Positions 1 to 9,414 of a stretch of 64,000 bases of DNA are shown here, in pieces (the stretch's first letter is position 1; every line of letters starts with the position of its first letter). The notes beneath the pieces were generated by a model. It ran no database searches. It saw only the letters and a program-made list of their open reading frames with translations, and was not told the origin of the DNA. Source of the DNA: Mycolicibacterium aichiense (GTDB lineage Bacteria; Actinomycetota; Actinomycetes; Mycobacteriales; Mycobacteriaceae); NCBI RefSeq assembly GCF_010726245.1, contig NZ_AP022561.1, forward strand, positions 1,798,001 through 1,862,000, read 5' to 3'. Position numbers and translations under genes: made by a program.

Positions 1-1
1 G

Positions 2-553
2 ATGTACCAAGCCGATGCGTTTGCCGCTCGAGATGTCCTGCGCAGCAAGGTAGAAGAAGCGACCAGACTGTTCCCCGGCTCCACCAACGTGGTGTTCTAC
101 CTTGGCGAGGGTGCCCCCGGATCCCGGGTTCCCAACACCTCGTTCGACCTGCCCGCCGGCGCGGTCGCCGGCGGCGCGGTCCTCGGCTACGGCAGCGTCG
201 CCGGCGGTCCGATCCCGCTGGGTTGGTCGAACGGCAACAAGGTGTACGCGGGTGATCCAGGTGGCGGTGCCGCGCTCAACTCGTCGATCGATGAAGGTCG
301 GCTCAAAGAGGTCGCATCCCAGCTTGGTGTGCCGTACTTCCATCGGGAAAGTGCCCAGCCCGTCAGCGGCGTCGTGCCGGTGATCGAGGCGAAGGACCAG
401 CACAACGACGTCGCGACGACATTGAAACTGATCGACCGGTGGGAGCTCTACTGGATTTTCGCCCTGTTGGCAGTGCTACTGGTGCTGGCCGAGATCGTGG
501 CGACCATCCGGGAATATCGCCGCAATCGGATGTCGCGCAGGGACGCCTGGTGA
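2..553 (+). CDS. C-terminal part of a VWA-like membrane protein (partial at window edge)
   Basis: The frame is open to the left edge, so the 183 residues are probably the end of a longer protein. The first 125 residues look like the second half of a von Willebrand A fold (positions 98-114, DEGRLKEVASQLGVPYF, resemble the last helix and strand). A membrane segment follows at about 149-169 and then a basic cytoplasmic tail. Single C-terminal-anchored VWA proteins of this kind usually sit in moxR-DUF58-VWA clusters; that link is inferred because the upstream genes lie outside the window. The stop overlaps the next start (TGATG), suggesting translational coupling. Confidence 0.6.
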   Translation: MYQADAFAARDVLRSKVEEATRLFPGSTNVVFYLGEGAPGSRVPNTSFDLPAGAVAGGAVLGYGSVAGGPIPLGWSNGNKVYAGDPGGGAALNSSIDEGRLKEVASQLGVPYFHRESAQPVSGVVPVIEAKDQHNDVATTLKLIDRWELYWIFALLAVLLVLAEIVATIREYRRNRMSRRDAW

Positions 554-1551
554 TGTTGGACAGGAGGCGGACCACGCGGTTCAGGGAGGTGTTCCAGCGA
601 CTCCGGCCGTCTCGTGCAGCGTCGCGCAGAATCCGACTCCGCCGTCGACTCTTGGCGTTCTCCGCGCCGGTCATCGTGCTACTACTCTTGTTGGCGGCCA
701 AGCTGATTGGCGTCGTCATGGTGGGCAACAGCACGATCGCCGACTTCGCCGCGCACGACATCGACGCGCTGCACGAGGACGTCGCGCGACTCCAGGTGTT
801 CGACGTGATCGAGCCGGGCAAGTCCACCTTTGCGGCCGGGGACTTGGCGGTGCTGGAAGGCGAACTGGATCGGGCCGAACGGCAGTTCGCCGATGCGCTG
901 AACCGGATTTCGGACGGCGAGTCATGCCCGGTGCGCATCAACGTGGAATTGGTGCGCGAGACGATGGGGGATCTGGCGACGCGCGCGGGCAACCGAGAGC
1001 GTGCGCAGCAGAGCTACACCGACGCACTGACGGTCGTCCAGCAAGCGCCTGGCGGCTGCTTCGCCGGCAATGACGATCCGAACCAGGACCGCCGTGCCAC
1101 CCGCGCCGACTCGATTCCGCGGCTCGAACGCAAACTGGCCAATTTGCAGGCACCACCCGCCACGCCGTTGCCGCCGCCCGCCCAGATCGGTCCGCAGTCG
1201 CCGCCGACCTCGTTGACCCCGACGTCGGTGCCGCCGCTGCCGGGGCTGGGCCCGCCTCCCGAGCAGGGCCCCGGCCCGTCGCCGGGTCCTGGACCCGGTC
1301 CGAGCCCGGCGCCTGGGCCAGGGCCCAATATGCCGCAGCTTCCGCAGAACGGCGGCGGCCAGGTGCCCGTCGTCGGGCCCGACGACGGCGGGGACGGCCC
1401 AGGCGCGCTAGACCCGGTCTCTCCAGATCGGCTGCCTACAGCGGGCGACGGGGCCGCGGCACCGGCTCATCGGCTCGGCCCCGGCGACCCGCTGGACAAG
1501 CTTCGGGATCTGCTGGACAACTCCAACGCCACCGGCGACAACCGGGAGTAG
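553..1551 (+). CDS. Membrane-anchored TPR-like protein with proline-rich tail
   Basis: The protein has 332 residues. An Arg-rich N-terminus is followed by one membrane segment (about residues 33-55), a helical region with a TPR-like repeat (LDRAERQFADAL; GNRERAQQSYTDAL), and a Pro/Gly-rich low-complexity tail from about residue 200 (PGPGPGPSPAPGPGP). The ATG at 553 shares a base with the upstream stop; a GTG at 550 is possible. Coupling to the VWA-like gene suggests a partner in the same envelope complex. No catalytic motif is seen and the function is unknown. Confidence 0.65.
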   Translation: MLDRRRTTRFREVFQRLRPSRAASRRIRLRRRLLAFSAPVIVLLLLLAAKLIGVVMVGNSTIADFAAHDIDALHEDVARLQVFDVIEPGKSTFAAGDLAVLEGELDRAERQFADALNRISDGESCPVRINVELVRETMGDLATRAGNRERAQQSYTDALTVVQQAPGGCFAGNDDPNQDRRATRADSIPRLERKLANLQAPPATPLPPPAQIGPQSPPTSLTPTSVPPLPGLGPPPEQGPGPSPGPGPGPSPAPGPGPNMPQLPQNGGGQVPVVGPDDGGDGPGALDPVSPDRLPTAGDGAAAPAHRLGPGDPLDKLRDLLDNSNATGDNRE

Positions 1552-1558
1552 CGCCGGC

Positions 1559-2218
1559 TCAGCGCAGAATCGTCGCGACGATCCCGGCCAGGTAGCCCAG
1601 CCGGGCCACCTCGGAGGGACGGAACAGCGGCCCGCCCGGGCGGCCCAGTAGCACCGCGGTGTTGGGGTCACCCAGTGGCGCGGCGGCCAGTGTGGTGTCC
1701 ATGTCACGCCAGGCCTGCGGCACCCAGTCAGCGGTGCCGTCGAGGGCCTCCGCGTGTGCGAGCGGCAGCCACGGCGCGGAGGTCGCCGCAGTCTCCGGCG
1801 CGCCGGAACTGCCGACCACGCGTTCCAGGCCTGACTCCGACATCCGCGCCACCGTGCAGAAGCCCACCCGCAGCACCCGTGGCGCCTCGTCGGCAAGCAC
1901 CTGCAGCTTGTCGGCGCGGTTGCCGGCCGCGGCAATGTGGTCGATGAGCTCCAGCTCGCGATGGGCTTCCAACAGCCCGGTGTGCGGCCGGATGGTGTCG
2001 ACCCGCACGCCCTTGATGTGTTCGGCGGCTGTGATCAGCATGTCGGGCATGGCGCCCAGCGGGAGCTCGACGACCAGATCGTCGATCGCCCAGCCGGGGC
2101 CCCGCTCGACCACGTCGAGCGACAGGATGTCTGCGCCGACGGTGCCCAGCGCCACGGCGAGCGAGCCGAGGCTACCGGGCCGGTCGGCCAGCTGGACCCG
2201 CAGCAGATACGAAGGCAC
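1559..2218 (-). CDS. ACT-domain amino-acid-binding protein (Rv3013 type)
   Basis: The protein has 219 residues and starts with GTG. Residues 1-75 form an ACT domain ([22 protein letters not shown]), which in this superfamily binds amino acids and regulates metabolism. The C-terminal part has no recognisable catalytic motif. It lies divergently from gatC, exactly as Rv3013 lies next to gatC in M. tuberculosis. The ligand is not known. Confidence 0.8.
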   Translation of the reverse strand: MPSYLLRVQLADRPGSLGSLAVALGTVGADILSLDVVERGPGWAIDDLVVELPLGAMPDMLITAAEHIKGVRVDTIRPHTGLLEAHRELELIDHIAAAGNRADKLQVLADEAPRVLRVGFCTVARMSESGLERVVGSSGAPETAATSAPWLPLAHAEALDGTADWVPQAWRDMDTTLAAAPLGDPNTAVLLGRPGGPLFRPSEVARLGYLAGIVATILR

Positions 2219-2356
2219 GCGGACACTGTTTCACAGCCGCCTGGACTCAGCATTCCGGCAGGGTCGGCCACGCTCACCCCCAGAGTGCAGTTGTCGGCGA
2301 CTGCTCTCGAGGTTCGTGCGCAGCACCTGCAGTCTCGGCGAGGCGGGGGTTTCACC

Positions 2357-2362
2357 TAGGCT
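2357..2362 (+). promoter_or_regulatory. -10 element of a leaderless gatC promoter
   Basis: TAGGCT lies 8 nt before the GTG at 2371, the spacing expected when transcription starts at the start codon. It supports GTG 2371 over the in-frame TTG at 2362, which is part of this element. Confidence 0.5.
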
Positions 2363-2370
2363 TGACCACC

Positions 2371-2670
2371 GTGTCCCAGATCTCCCGCGACGATGTCGCC
2401 CGGCTCGCCAAGCTGGCCCGGCTGGCCCTGACCGACAACGAACTCGAGAGCTTCGCCGGCCAGCTCGACGCCATCCTGGAGCACGTCAGCCAGATTCAGG
2501 CCGTCGACACCGCAGACGTGAAGCCGACCGACAATCCCCTGAAAGACACCAACGTCACCAGGCCCGACGTGGTTCAGCAGTGCCTGACCCAGGCTGAAGC
2601 GCTCGCCGAGGCGCCGGCCGCAGAGGAGGGCCGCTTCGCGGTCCCGCAGATTTTGGGGGAGCCCCAGTGA
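2371..2670 (+). CDS. gatC: Glu-tRNA(Gln)/Asp-tRNA(Asn) amidotransferase subunit C
   Basis: GatC (99 residues) is the small scaffold subunit that wraps GatA and GatB in the amidotransferase converting mischarged Glu-tRNA(Gln) to Gln-tRNA(Gln). The N-terminus [20 protein letters not shown] and the [16 protein letters not shown] helix are family features. The start was placed at GTG 2371 because mycobacterial GatC proteins begin MSQISRD and a -10 box sits just upstream. It overlaps gatA by 4 bases (GTGA) and heads the gatC-gatA-pfkA-gatB group. Confidence 0.95.
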   Translation: MSQISRDDVARLAKLARLALTDNELESFAGQLDAILEHVSQIQAVDTADVKPTDNPLKDTNVTRPDVVQQCLTQAEALAEAPAAEEGRFAVPQILGEPQ

Positions 2671-4151
2671 GCGACTTGATCCGGCTCGACGCCGCCACTC
2701 TTGGCGAGAAGATCGCGGCCAAGGAGGTCTCCTCGGTCGAGGTGACCCAGGCCTGCCTGGACCAGATCGCCGCCACCGACGAGCGCTACCACGCCTTCTT
2801 GCACGTCGCCGCCGACGAAGCGCTCGCCAGTGCCGCCCGCGTCGACGCCGCCGTCGCCGCCGGGGAGACGCTGCCATCGCCGCTGGCCGGCGTGCCGCTG
2901 GCGCTCAAGGACGTTTTCACCACCGTCGACATGCCGACGACGTGCGGCTCGAAGATCCTCGAGGGCTGGACGTCGCCGTACGACGCGACTTTGACTGCCC
3001 GGCTGCGCGCGGCGGGCACCCCGATCCTCGGCAAGACGAACATGGACGAGTTCGCGATGGGCAGCTCCACCGAGAACTCGGCCTACGGCCCGACCCGCAA
3101 TCCGTGGGACGTCGACCGGACACCGGGCGGCTCGGGCGGTGGCAGCGCAGCCGCATTGGCCGCCTTCCAGGCCCCGCTGGCGATCGGCTCCGACACCGGC
3201 GGATCGATCCGCCAGCCGGCGGCGCTGACCGCGACCGTCGGGGTCAAACCCACCTACGGCACGGTGTCGCGCTACGGGCTGGTGGCGTGCGCGTCGTCGC
3301 TCGATCAGGGCGGGCCGTGCGCGCGTACCGTGCTCGACACCGCGCTGCTGCATTCGGTGATCGCCGGACACGACCCGCGCGACTCCACCTCCGTTGACGC
3401 GCAGGTGCCCGATGTGGTCGCGGCCGCGAAGGCCGGCGCCAGCGGTGACTTGTCGGGCGTGCGGATCGGTGTGGTCAAGCAGCTGCGCAGCGGTGAGGGG
3501 TATCAGCCCGGCGTGCTGGATTCGTTCAACGCCGCCGTCGAGCAGCTCGAGGCGCTGGGTGCCGAGGTCAGCGAGGTGGACTGCCCGCACCTGGACTACT
3601 CGCTGTCCGCCTACTACCTGATCCTGCCATCGGAGGTGTCGAGCAACCTGGCCCGCTTCGACGCCATGCGCTACGGGCTACGTGTCGGCGACGATGGCAG
3701 CCACAGCGCCGAAGAGGTGATGGCGCTGACGCGGGCGGCCGGATTCGGCCCAGAAGTCAAGCGCCGCATCATGATTGGCACGTATGCGCTGTCGGCGGGT
3801 TATTACGACGCGTACTACAACCAGGCGCAGAAGGTGCGGACCCTGATCGCCGGTGACCTCGACGCCGCCTACGAAAAGGTGGATGTGCTGGTCTCACCGG
3901 CTACCCCGACCACCGCATTCCGCCTGGGGGAGAAGGTCGACGATCCACTGGCGATGTACCTGTTCGACCTGTGCACGCTGCCGTTGAACCTGGCCGGGCA
4001 TTGCGGAATGTCGGTGCCGTCGGGGCTCTCTGCCGACGACAATCTGCCGGTCGGCCTGCAGATCATGGCGCCTGCGCTGGCCGACGACCGGCTCTACCGG
4101 GTAGGTGCGGCCTATGAGTCTGCCCGCGGTTCGCTGCCAACAGCGATCTGA
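2667..4151 (+). CDS. gatA: Glu-tRNA(Gln)/Asp-tRNA(Asn) amidotransferase subunit A
   Basis: GatA (494 residues) is the amidase subunit that releases ammonia from glutamine for GatB. It carries the amidase signature [12 protein letters not shown] followed by [12 protein letters not shown], which hold the cis-Ser/Ser pair, and the upstream catalytic Lys in ALKDVF. Length is normal. GTG start at 2667 inside the gatC stop indicates coupled translation. Confidence 0.97.
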   Translation: MSDLIRLDAATLGEKIAAKEVSSVEVTQACLDQIAATDERYHAFLHVAADEALASAARVDAAVAAGETLPSPLAGVPLALKDVFTTVDMPTTCGSKILEGWTSPYDATLTARLRAAGTPILGKTNMDEFAMGSSTENSAYGPTRNPWDVDRTPGGSGGGSAAALAAFQAPLAIGSDTGGSIRQPAALTATVGVKPTYGTVSRYGLVACASSLDQGGPCARTVLDTALLHSVIAGHDPRDSTSVDAQVPDVVAAAKAGASGDLSGVRIGVVKQLRSGEGYQPGVLDSFNAAVEQLEALGAEVSEVDCPHLDYSLSAYYLILPSEVSSNLARFDAMRYGLRVGDDGSHSAEEVMALTRAAGFGPEVKRRIMIGTYALSAGYYDAYYNQAQKVRTLIAGDLDAAYEKVDVLVSPATPTTAFRLGEKVDDPLAMYLFDLCTLPLNLAGHCGMSVPSGLSADDNLPVGLQIMAPALADDRLYRVGAAYESARGSLPTAI

Positions 4152-4169
4152 CGGGGCAGGATAGGTCCC

Positions 4170-5201
4170 ATGCGTATCGGAGTGCTGACCGGTGGGGGTG
4201 ACTGTCCGGGTCTGAATGCGGTGATCCGGGCTGTGGTGCGGACCTGTGACGCCCGCTATGGGTCTTCGGTGGTCGGGTTCCTGGACGGCTGGCGGGGCCT
4301 GCTGGAGGACCGCCGGATCCAGCTGCACAACGACGACCGCAACAACCGGTTGCTCGCCAAAGGCGGCACCATGCTGGGTACGGCCCGCACCAATCCCGAC
4401 AAGCTGCGCGCCGGTCTGGACGACATCAAGCAGACGTTGGAGGACAACGGGATCGACGTGCTGATCCCGATCGGCGGCGAAGGCACGCTGACCGCCGCGC
4501 ACTGGCTGTCCGAGGAGGGTGTACCCGTCGTCGGCGTGCCCAAGACCATCGACAACGACATCGACTGCACCGACGTCACATTCGGCCACGACACCGCGCT
4601 GCAGATCGCCACCGAGGCGATCGACCGGTTGCACAGCACCGCGGAGTCGCATCAGCGGGTGATGCTGGTCGAGGTGATGGGCCGGCATGCGGGCTGGATC
4701 GCGCTGAACGCCGGGCTGTCCTCGGGTGCGCACATGACCCTGATCCCCGAGCAGCCCTTCGATGTCGAAGAGGTGTGCCGGCTGGTCAAGAAGCGCTTCC
4801 AGCGCGGCGAGTCCAGCTTCATCATCGTGGTCGCCGAAGGTGCCAAGCCGGCCGAGGGGTCAATGCAACTGCGCCAGGGCGGCACCGACGAATTCGGGCA
4901 CGAACGTTTCACCGGGGTGGCCCAGCAGCTGGCCATGGAGGTGGAGAAGCGGATCAAGAAGGAAGTCCGGGTCACTGTGCTCGGGCACGTCCAGCGCGGC
5001 GGCACGCCGACGGCGTATGACCGGGTGCTGGCCACCCGGTTCGGCGTCAACGCCGCCGACGCCGCGCACGCCGGCGAGTACGGGATGATGGTGTCGCTGC
5101 GCGGGCAGGACATCGGCCGGGTGCCGCTGGCGGATGCGGTGCGCCAGCTCAAGCTGGTGCCGCAGAGCCGCTACGACGACGCCGCCGCCTTCTTCGGCTG
5201 A
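4170..5201 (+). CDS. pfkA: ATP-dependent 6-phosphofructokinase
   Basis: PfkA (343 residues) phosphorylates fructose 6-phosphate in glycolysis. [13 protein letters not shown] near the N-terminus and GGEGT (102-106) form the phosphoryl-donor site; Gly105 matches the Gly of ATP-dependent enzymes rather than the Asp of PPi-dependent ones, although the following PKTIDND carries the Lys common in the PPi group. An AGGATAGG ribosome-binding site precedes the ATG. It sits between gatA and gatB as in M. tuberculosis (Rv3010c). Confidence 0.95.
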   Translation: MRIGVLTGGGDCPGLNAVIRAVVRTCDARYGSSVVGFLDGWRGLLEDRRIQLHNDDRNNRLLAKGGTMLGTARTNPDKLRAGLDDIKQTLEDNGIDVLIPIGGEGTLTAAHWLSEEGVPVVGVPKTIDNDIDCTDVTFGHDTALQIATEAIDRLHSTAESHQRVMLVEVMGRHAGWIALNAGLSSGAHMTLIPEQPFDVEEVCRLVKKRFQRGESSFIIVVAEGAKPAEGSMQLRQGGTDEFGHERFTGVAQQLAMEVEKRIKKEVRVTVLGHVQRGGTPTAYDRVLATRFGVNAADAAHAGEYGMMVSLRGQDIGRVPLADAVRQLKLVPQSRYDDAAAFFG

Positions 5202-5236
5202 GATTCCACCGGTCCGGATGGGAAAACCGGCCCCAC

Positions 5237-5242
5237 TAGGAT
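5237..5242 (+). promoter_or_regulatory. -10 element of a leaderless gatB promoter
   Basis: TAGGAT lies 7 nt before the gatB ATG at 5250 and no Shine-Dalgarno sequence is present, so gatB probably has its own leaderless transcript besides read-through from pfkA. Confidence 0.55.
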
Positions 5243-5249
5243 TGACCGC

Positions 5250-6761
5250 ATGACTGCTGCTGCGCAGGCTGACCTGCTCGACTACGACGACGTCATCGCC
5301 CGCTTCGACCCGGTGCTCGGGCTCGAGGTGCACGTCGAGCTGTCCACGGCCACCAAGATGTTCTGCCCCTGCGCGACGACGTTCGGTGCTGAGCCCAATA
5401 CCCAGGTGTGCCCGGTCTGCCTCGGCATGCCCGGTGCGTTACCGGTACTCAACGAGGCGGCCGTCGAGTCGGCCATCCGGATCGGTCTCGCGCTGAACTG
5501 CGACATTGCGCCGTGGTCGCGCTTCGCCCGGAAGAACTACTTCTATCCCGACCAGCCGAAGAACTACCAGATCTCGCAGTACGACGAGCCGATCGCTTTC
5601 GACGGTTACCTCGATGTACCGCTCGACGATGGCAGCACTTTCCGCGTCGCCATCGAGCGTGCGCACATGGAGGAGGACACCGGCAAGCTCACGCATGTCG
5701 GCGGCGACACCGGCCGCATTCACGGTGCGACCACCTCGCTGCTGGATGTCAACCGCGCCGGGGTTCCGCTGATCGAGATCGTCACCAAGCCGATCGAGGG
5801 CACCGGTGAGCGGGCACCCGAGGTCGCGCGCGCCTATGTCACGGCGCTGCGGGATCTGCTGCGCGCCCTGGGTGTCTCCGACGTGCGGATGGACCAGGGT
5901 TCGCTGCGGTGCGACGCCAACGTGTCGCTGCGCCCGATCGGCCAGCAGGAGTTCGGTACCCGAACCGAGACCAAGAACGTCAACTCACTCAAGAGCGTCG
6001 AGGTGGCGGTGCGCTACGAAATGCGCCGCCAGGCAGCGATTCTCGTCGAGGGCGGCAAGATCCATCAGGAGACCCGGCACTTCGACGAGGCTGGTTTCAC
6101 CTCGCCCGGCCGTGACAAGGAGACCGCCGAGGATTACCGGTACTTCCCGGAGCCTGATTTGGAGCCGGTGGCCCCGAGCGAGGAGCTGGTGGCCCGGTTG
6201 CGTGCCACGATCCCGGAGCTTCCGTGGTTGTCGCGCAAGCGAATTCAGGACGACTGGGGTATTTCCGACGAGGTGATGCGCGATCTGGTGAACGCGGGCG
6301 CGATCGAGCTGGTCGCCGCGACAGTCGAGGCGGGCGCCAGCAGTGAGCAGGCCCGGGCCTGGTGGGGAAACTTTCTGGTGCAGAAGGCCAACGAATCCGG
6401 CGTCGAGCTTGCGGCACTGCCGATCACTCCGGCTCAGGTGGCCAAGGTTGTCGCCCTGGTCGACGAGGGCAAGCTGTCGAACAAGCTGGCGCGCCAGGTT
6501 GTCGAAGGTGTGCTCGCCGGCGAGGGCGAGCCCGAGCAGGTGATGGCCGACCGTGGCCTGGCGCTGGTCCGCGACGACTCGCTGATTCAGACCGCTGTCG
6601 ACGAAGCGCTGGCCGCCAACCCCGATATCGCCGAGAAGATCCGCGGCGGCAAGGTGCAGGCAGCGGGTGCGATCGTCGGCGCGGTGATGAAGGCGACCAA
6701 GGGGCAGGCCGACGCGGCGCGCGTGCGGGAGCTCGTCATGGCCGCTTGCGGCCAGAGCTAG
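5250..6761 (+). CDS. gatB: Glu-tRNA(Gln)/Asp-tRNA(Asn) amidotransferase subunit B
   Basis: GatB (503 residues) binds the mischarged tRNA and carries out the kinase-transamidase step. [12 protein letters not shown], the Cys-rich FCPCATTFG...CPVCLGMPG Zn-binding region and [16 protein letters not shown] are hallmark motifs; the C-terminal YqeY/tail domain begins near residue 350. The ATG is preceded by a leaderless-type promoter. This is the last core gene before the accessory hydrogenase and sugar region. Confidence 0.97.
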   Translation: MTAAAQADLLDYDDVIARFDPVLGLEVHVELSTATKMFCPCATTFGAEPNTQVCPVCLGMPGALPVLNEAAVESAIRIGLALNCDIAPWSRFARKNYFYPDQPKNYQISQYDEPIAFDGYLDVPLDDGSTFRVAIERAHMEEDTGKLTHVGGDTGRIHGATTSLLDVNRAGVPLIEIVTKPIEGTGERAPEVARAYVTALRDLLRALGVSDVRMDQGSLRCDANVSLRPIGQQEFGTRTETKNVNSLKSVEVAVRYEMRRQAAILVEGGKIHQETRHFDEAGFTSPGRDKETAEDYRYFPEPDLEPVAPSEELVARLRATIPELPWLSRKRIQDDWGISDEVMRDLVNAGAIELVAATVEAGASSEQARAWWGNFLVQKANESGVELAALPITPAQVAKVVALVDEGKLSNKLARQVVEGVLAGEGEPEQVMADRGLALVRDDSLIQTAVDEALAANPDIAEKIRGGKVQAAGAIVGAVMKATKGQADAARVRELVMAACGQS

Positions 6762-6765
6762 CTAG

Positions 6766-7344
6766 TTAGGCGGTCAGCCGGCTGCGGTTGATCCACCACT
6801 GTTCGTGCAACCGCCGACATCGGCCGGCTGACAGCGGCTCGTCGCCGTCGTAGCGGTCCAGGACGGCGGCCGCCCCGGCGAAGTCCCGGTTGCGGATGCC
6901 CAGGGTGGTGACGACGATGGTCGCCAGTCCCGCCGAACGCGCGGTGTGGAACCCGGCCGGGGAGTGCTCGACGGCCATCGCGGACTCAGGGCCGACCCCG
7001 AGTTCGCACAGCGCTCGGTGATACACCTCCGGGTCGGGCTTGGGCCTGCTGACGTCGTCGCCGGTGATCAGCACCTCGACCACGCCATCGCCGATGAGCT
7101 CGCGGACCAATGGTTCGACCCACTCGCGGGGGCCAGCCGCAGTGACGCCGACTCGGATGTCGGCGCAGTGCAGGCTCCAGATCAGCTCGCGGAACATGTG
7201 CGCATCGCGTTCGGTGGCCGCCAGCGGCGCGTCGAAGTCGAAGATGACCGCTTCGAGTGCCGGCGCGTCGTCATGCGCGCATCGCGCCCGATCCCACCAG
7301 AAGGATCGATTCCGGCTGATCGTGTCCAAAAGCATCGTGGCCAC
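6766..7344 (-). CDS. HAD-superfamily hydrolase-like protein with altered motifs
   Basis: The protein has 192 residues. Motif I is present as FDFDAPLA (Asp36 and Asp38), the Lys motif as RPKPDPEVY, and the last motif as VEHSPAGFHTARSAG, where the usual acidic ED pair reads EH. The cap is short. The family includes phosphoglycolate and beta-phosphoglucomutase-type phosphatases; the altered last motif may weaken Mg2+ binding, so catalysis is uncertain. GTG 7344 and ATG 7335 are both possible starts. It ends 4 bases after gatB, convergently. Confidence 0.75.
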   Translation of the reverse strand: MATMLLDTISRNRSFWWDRARCAHDDAPALEAVIFDFDAPLAATERDAHMFRELIWSLHCADIRVGVTAAGPREWVEPLVRELIGDGVVEVLITGDDVSRPKPDPEVYHRALCELGVGPESAMAVEHSPAGFHTARSAGLATIVVTTLGIRNRDFAGAAAVLDRYDGDEPLSAGRCRRLHEQWWINRSRLTA

Positions 7345-7543
7345 GGGGGAAGTATCGCGCGCCGCGTGGTGCGCAGCATCCCCCGTTCAGGGGAGAGGCG
7401 GGTGAACCCGTCATCCCCCGCGCCCTGGTGACACCACTGAACGGCTCGGTGAATTTCTGGCCAAATCACCTGCGGCAGTGGACTTCTTAGTGAGTTGACA
7501 GGTGTCGAGTGGCAATGCGGTCCGGTGGGCGCGGTCGCGGCAC

Positions 7544-7549
7544 TACGGT
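7544..7549 (+). promoter_or_regulatory. -10 element of a leaderless response-regulator promoter
   Basis: TACGGT lies 7 nt before the ATG at 7557, with no ribosome-binding site between; it marks the probable transcription start of the two-component operon. Confidence 0.5.
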
Positions 7550-7556
7550 GTTGTCC

Positions 7557-8207
7557 ATGACGGTGCGGGTGGTGCTGGTCGACGACCACGAAATGGTCAT
7601 CGAGGGCCTCAAGGCGATGCTCGCGCCGTTCGGTGACCGTGTCGAGGTGGTGGGGGAGGCGGTCGGGGCCGAGAAGGCCATGGCCGTGATCTTCGACCTC
7701 CAACCCGACATCGTGTTGTGCGACGTGCGGATGCAGGGTGCCAGCGGTCTGGACCTGTGCCGGGAGATCCGCAAGCGCGATCCCCAGCGCAAAGTCATCC
7801 TGCTCTCGGTCTACGACGACGAGCAGTACCTTTTCCAAGCCATGCGGGTCGGCGCATCGGGCTATCTGCTCAAGGGCATCAGCAGCGATGAGCTGGTGCG
7901 CCAGTTGGAAGGAGTGCACGCGGGCTCGACGGCGATCGATGCCGGGCTGGCCGCGCGGGCTGCGGAGACCGCGGCGCGGCTGCAGAGTGACCAGTTCTGG
8001 CCCGGCGCCCGGCACGGCCTCACCCAGCGCGAGAGCGAGATCCTGTCGCTGGTGGTGACCGGGCTGTCGAATCGGGGAATCGCCGGCAAGCTGGTGATCG
8101 GCGAGGAGACGGTCAAAACCCACCTCAGTTCCATCTATCGCAAGCTGGGGGTCAGTGACCGCACCAGCGCCGCCGCAACAGCGCTGCGGGAAGGCATCTT
8201 TCGATGA
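7557..8207 (+). CDS. NarL/FixJ-family response regulator
   Basis: The protein has 216 residues. An N-terminal receiver domain shows the acidic pair Asp9-Asp10, the phospho-acceptor Asp56 (IVLCDVRMQG) and the switch Lys near position 106 (GYLLKGIS). The C-terminal LuxR-type helix-turn-helix starts with LTQRESEILSLVVTGLSNRGIAGKLVIGEETVKTHLSSIYRKLGV. It overlaps the following histidine kinase by 4 bases, so the two form a pair. Position beside the hydrogenase locus makes control of that locus plausible but unproven. Confidence 0.92.
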   Translation: MTVRVVLVDDHEMVIEGLKAMLAPFGDRVEVVGEAVGAEKAMAVIFDLQPDIVLCDVRMQGASGLDLCREIRKRDPQRKVILLSVYDDEQYLFQAMRVGASGYLLKGISSDELVRQLEGVHAGSTAIDAGLAARAAETAARLQSDQFWPGARHGLTQRESEILSLVVTGLSNRGIAGKLVIGEETVKTHLSSIYRKLGVSDRTSAAATALREGIFR

Positions 8208-9412
8208 GCAGTCGTTCGGGCGGTGTGAGTCCGCACGCCGTGCACGGACTGGTCGACGCCGACCGGGAAGTCGCTCTGCTGCTGGACATCATCGCCGCGA
8301 CGTCGAGCGGGCCCGAGGTGGAACCGATGGCCGCGGCGGTGGCTCGAATGATCACCGCGACAACGGCATCCGATGTCTGCTTCGTGCACGTCCTCGACGA
8401 CACCGACCAGTCGCTGACCCTGGCCGGTGCCACCCCGCCGTTCGACGAGCAGGTCGGCCGCATCCGGATGCCGCTGGGTTCGGGAGTCTCCGGGTGGGTT
8501 GCCAGTCATCGCGAACCCGTGGTGATCGTCAGCGATAAGGAGGCCGATCCGCGTTACGTCCCGATTGCGGCGTTGCGCGGCAAGGACTTTGCCTCGATGG
8601 CGTCGGTGCCGATGGAAACCGAGCCCGGCGGTCTGGTGGGGGTGCTCAACGTGCACACCATCGAGCGGCGTGATTTCACCCCGCGCGACATCGAGTTGCT
8701 CCTCGTCATCGGGCGGCTGATCGCGGGTGCCCTGCACCAGGCCCGGCTGCACCGACAGCTGTCGGCACGTGAACGCGCGCACGAGAATTTCGCGGAGCAG
8801 GTGATCGCCGCTCAGGAAAGCGAACGCCGCCGGCTGGCCGGTGATATTCACGACGGCATCTCGCAGCGCCTGGTCGGACTGACCTACCGACTGGATGCGG
8901 CGGCCCGCGCCGTTGACGACCTGGATCAACCGGCGGCCGCCGAGCAGCTGGAAAAGGCCAGGGATCTGGTCGATCTCACGTTGGCCGAGGCCCGGTCGGC
9001 GATCGGCGGGCTGCGGCCGCCGGTCCTCGACGACCTCGGTCTGTTGGGCGGCCTGGCCAGCCTCGCCACGTCGATCCCCGAGGTCGACCTGGAACTGCAC
9101 CTGGCCGACGAGCGGCTGCCCGAGCACATCGAGGTTGCGCTGTATCGCATTGCGCAGGAGTGCTTTCAGAACGTCGTGAAGCATTCTCGTGCGTTGGTCG
9201 CCACCGTGACGTTCACGGTCGGGGACGGGGTGGCCAGGCTCGAGGTGGTCGACAACGGAGTGGGATTCGAGACCGGACCGGTCTCGTCGTCGAGTGGTTA
9301 CGGCATGCTCTCGATGGCCGAGCGTGCCGAGCTGGTCGGCGGCACCCTGACCGTCAGGTCGCGCCCCGGGGCGGGGACCACCGTCACGGTGAGCATCCCC
9401 GTCGAGGGCTGA
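8204..9412 (+). CDS. Soluble GAF-domain sensor histidine kinase (HisKA_3 type)
   Basis: The protein has 402 residues and no membrane segment, so it senses a cytoplasmic signal. A GAF domain spans about residues 35-180. The dimerisation/phospho-acceptor region follows with ESERRRLAGDIHDGISQRL (His216), then a HATPase domain with the N box (ALYRIAQECFQNVVKHS) and G boxes (DNGVGF, GYGMLSMAERAELVGG). ATGA overlap with the response regulator supports a cognate pair. Mycobacterial GAF kinases such as DosS/DosT bind haem, but no haem ligand can be assigned here. Confidence 0.9.
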   Translation: MSSRSGGVSPHAVHGLVDADREVALLLDIIAATSSGPEVEPMAAAVARMITATTASDVCFVHVLDDTDQSLTLAGATPPFDEQVGRIRMPLGSGVSGWVASHREPVVIVSDKEADPRYVPIAALRGKDFASMASVPMETEPGGLVGVLNVHTIERRDFTPRDIELLLVIGRLIAGALHQARLHRQLSARERAHENFAEQVIAAQESERRRLAGDIHDGISQRLVGLTYRLDAAARAVDDLDQPAAAEQLEKARDLVDLTLAEARSAIGGLRPPVLDDLGLLGGLASLATSIPEVDLELHLADERLPEHIEVALYRIAQECFQNVVKHSRALVATVTFTVGDGVARLEVVDNGVGFETGPVSSSSGYGMLSMAERAELVGGTLTVRSRPGAGTTVTVSIPVEG

Positions 9413-9414
9413 AC

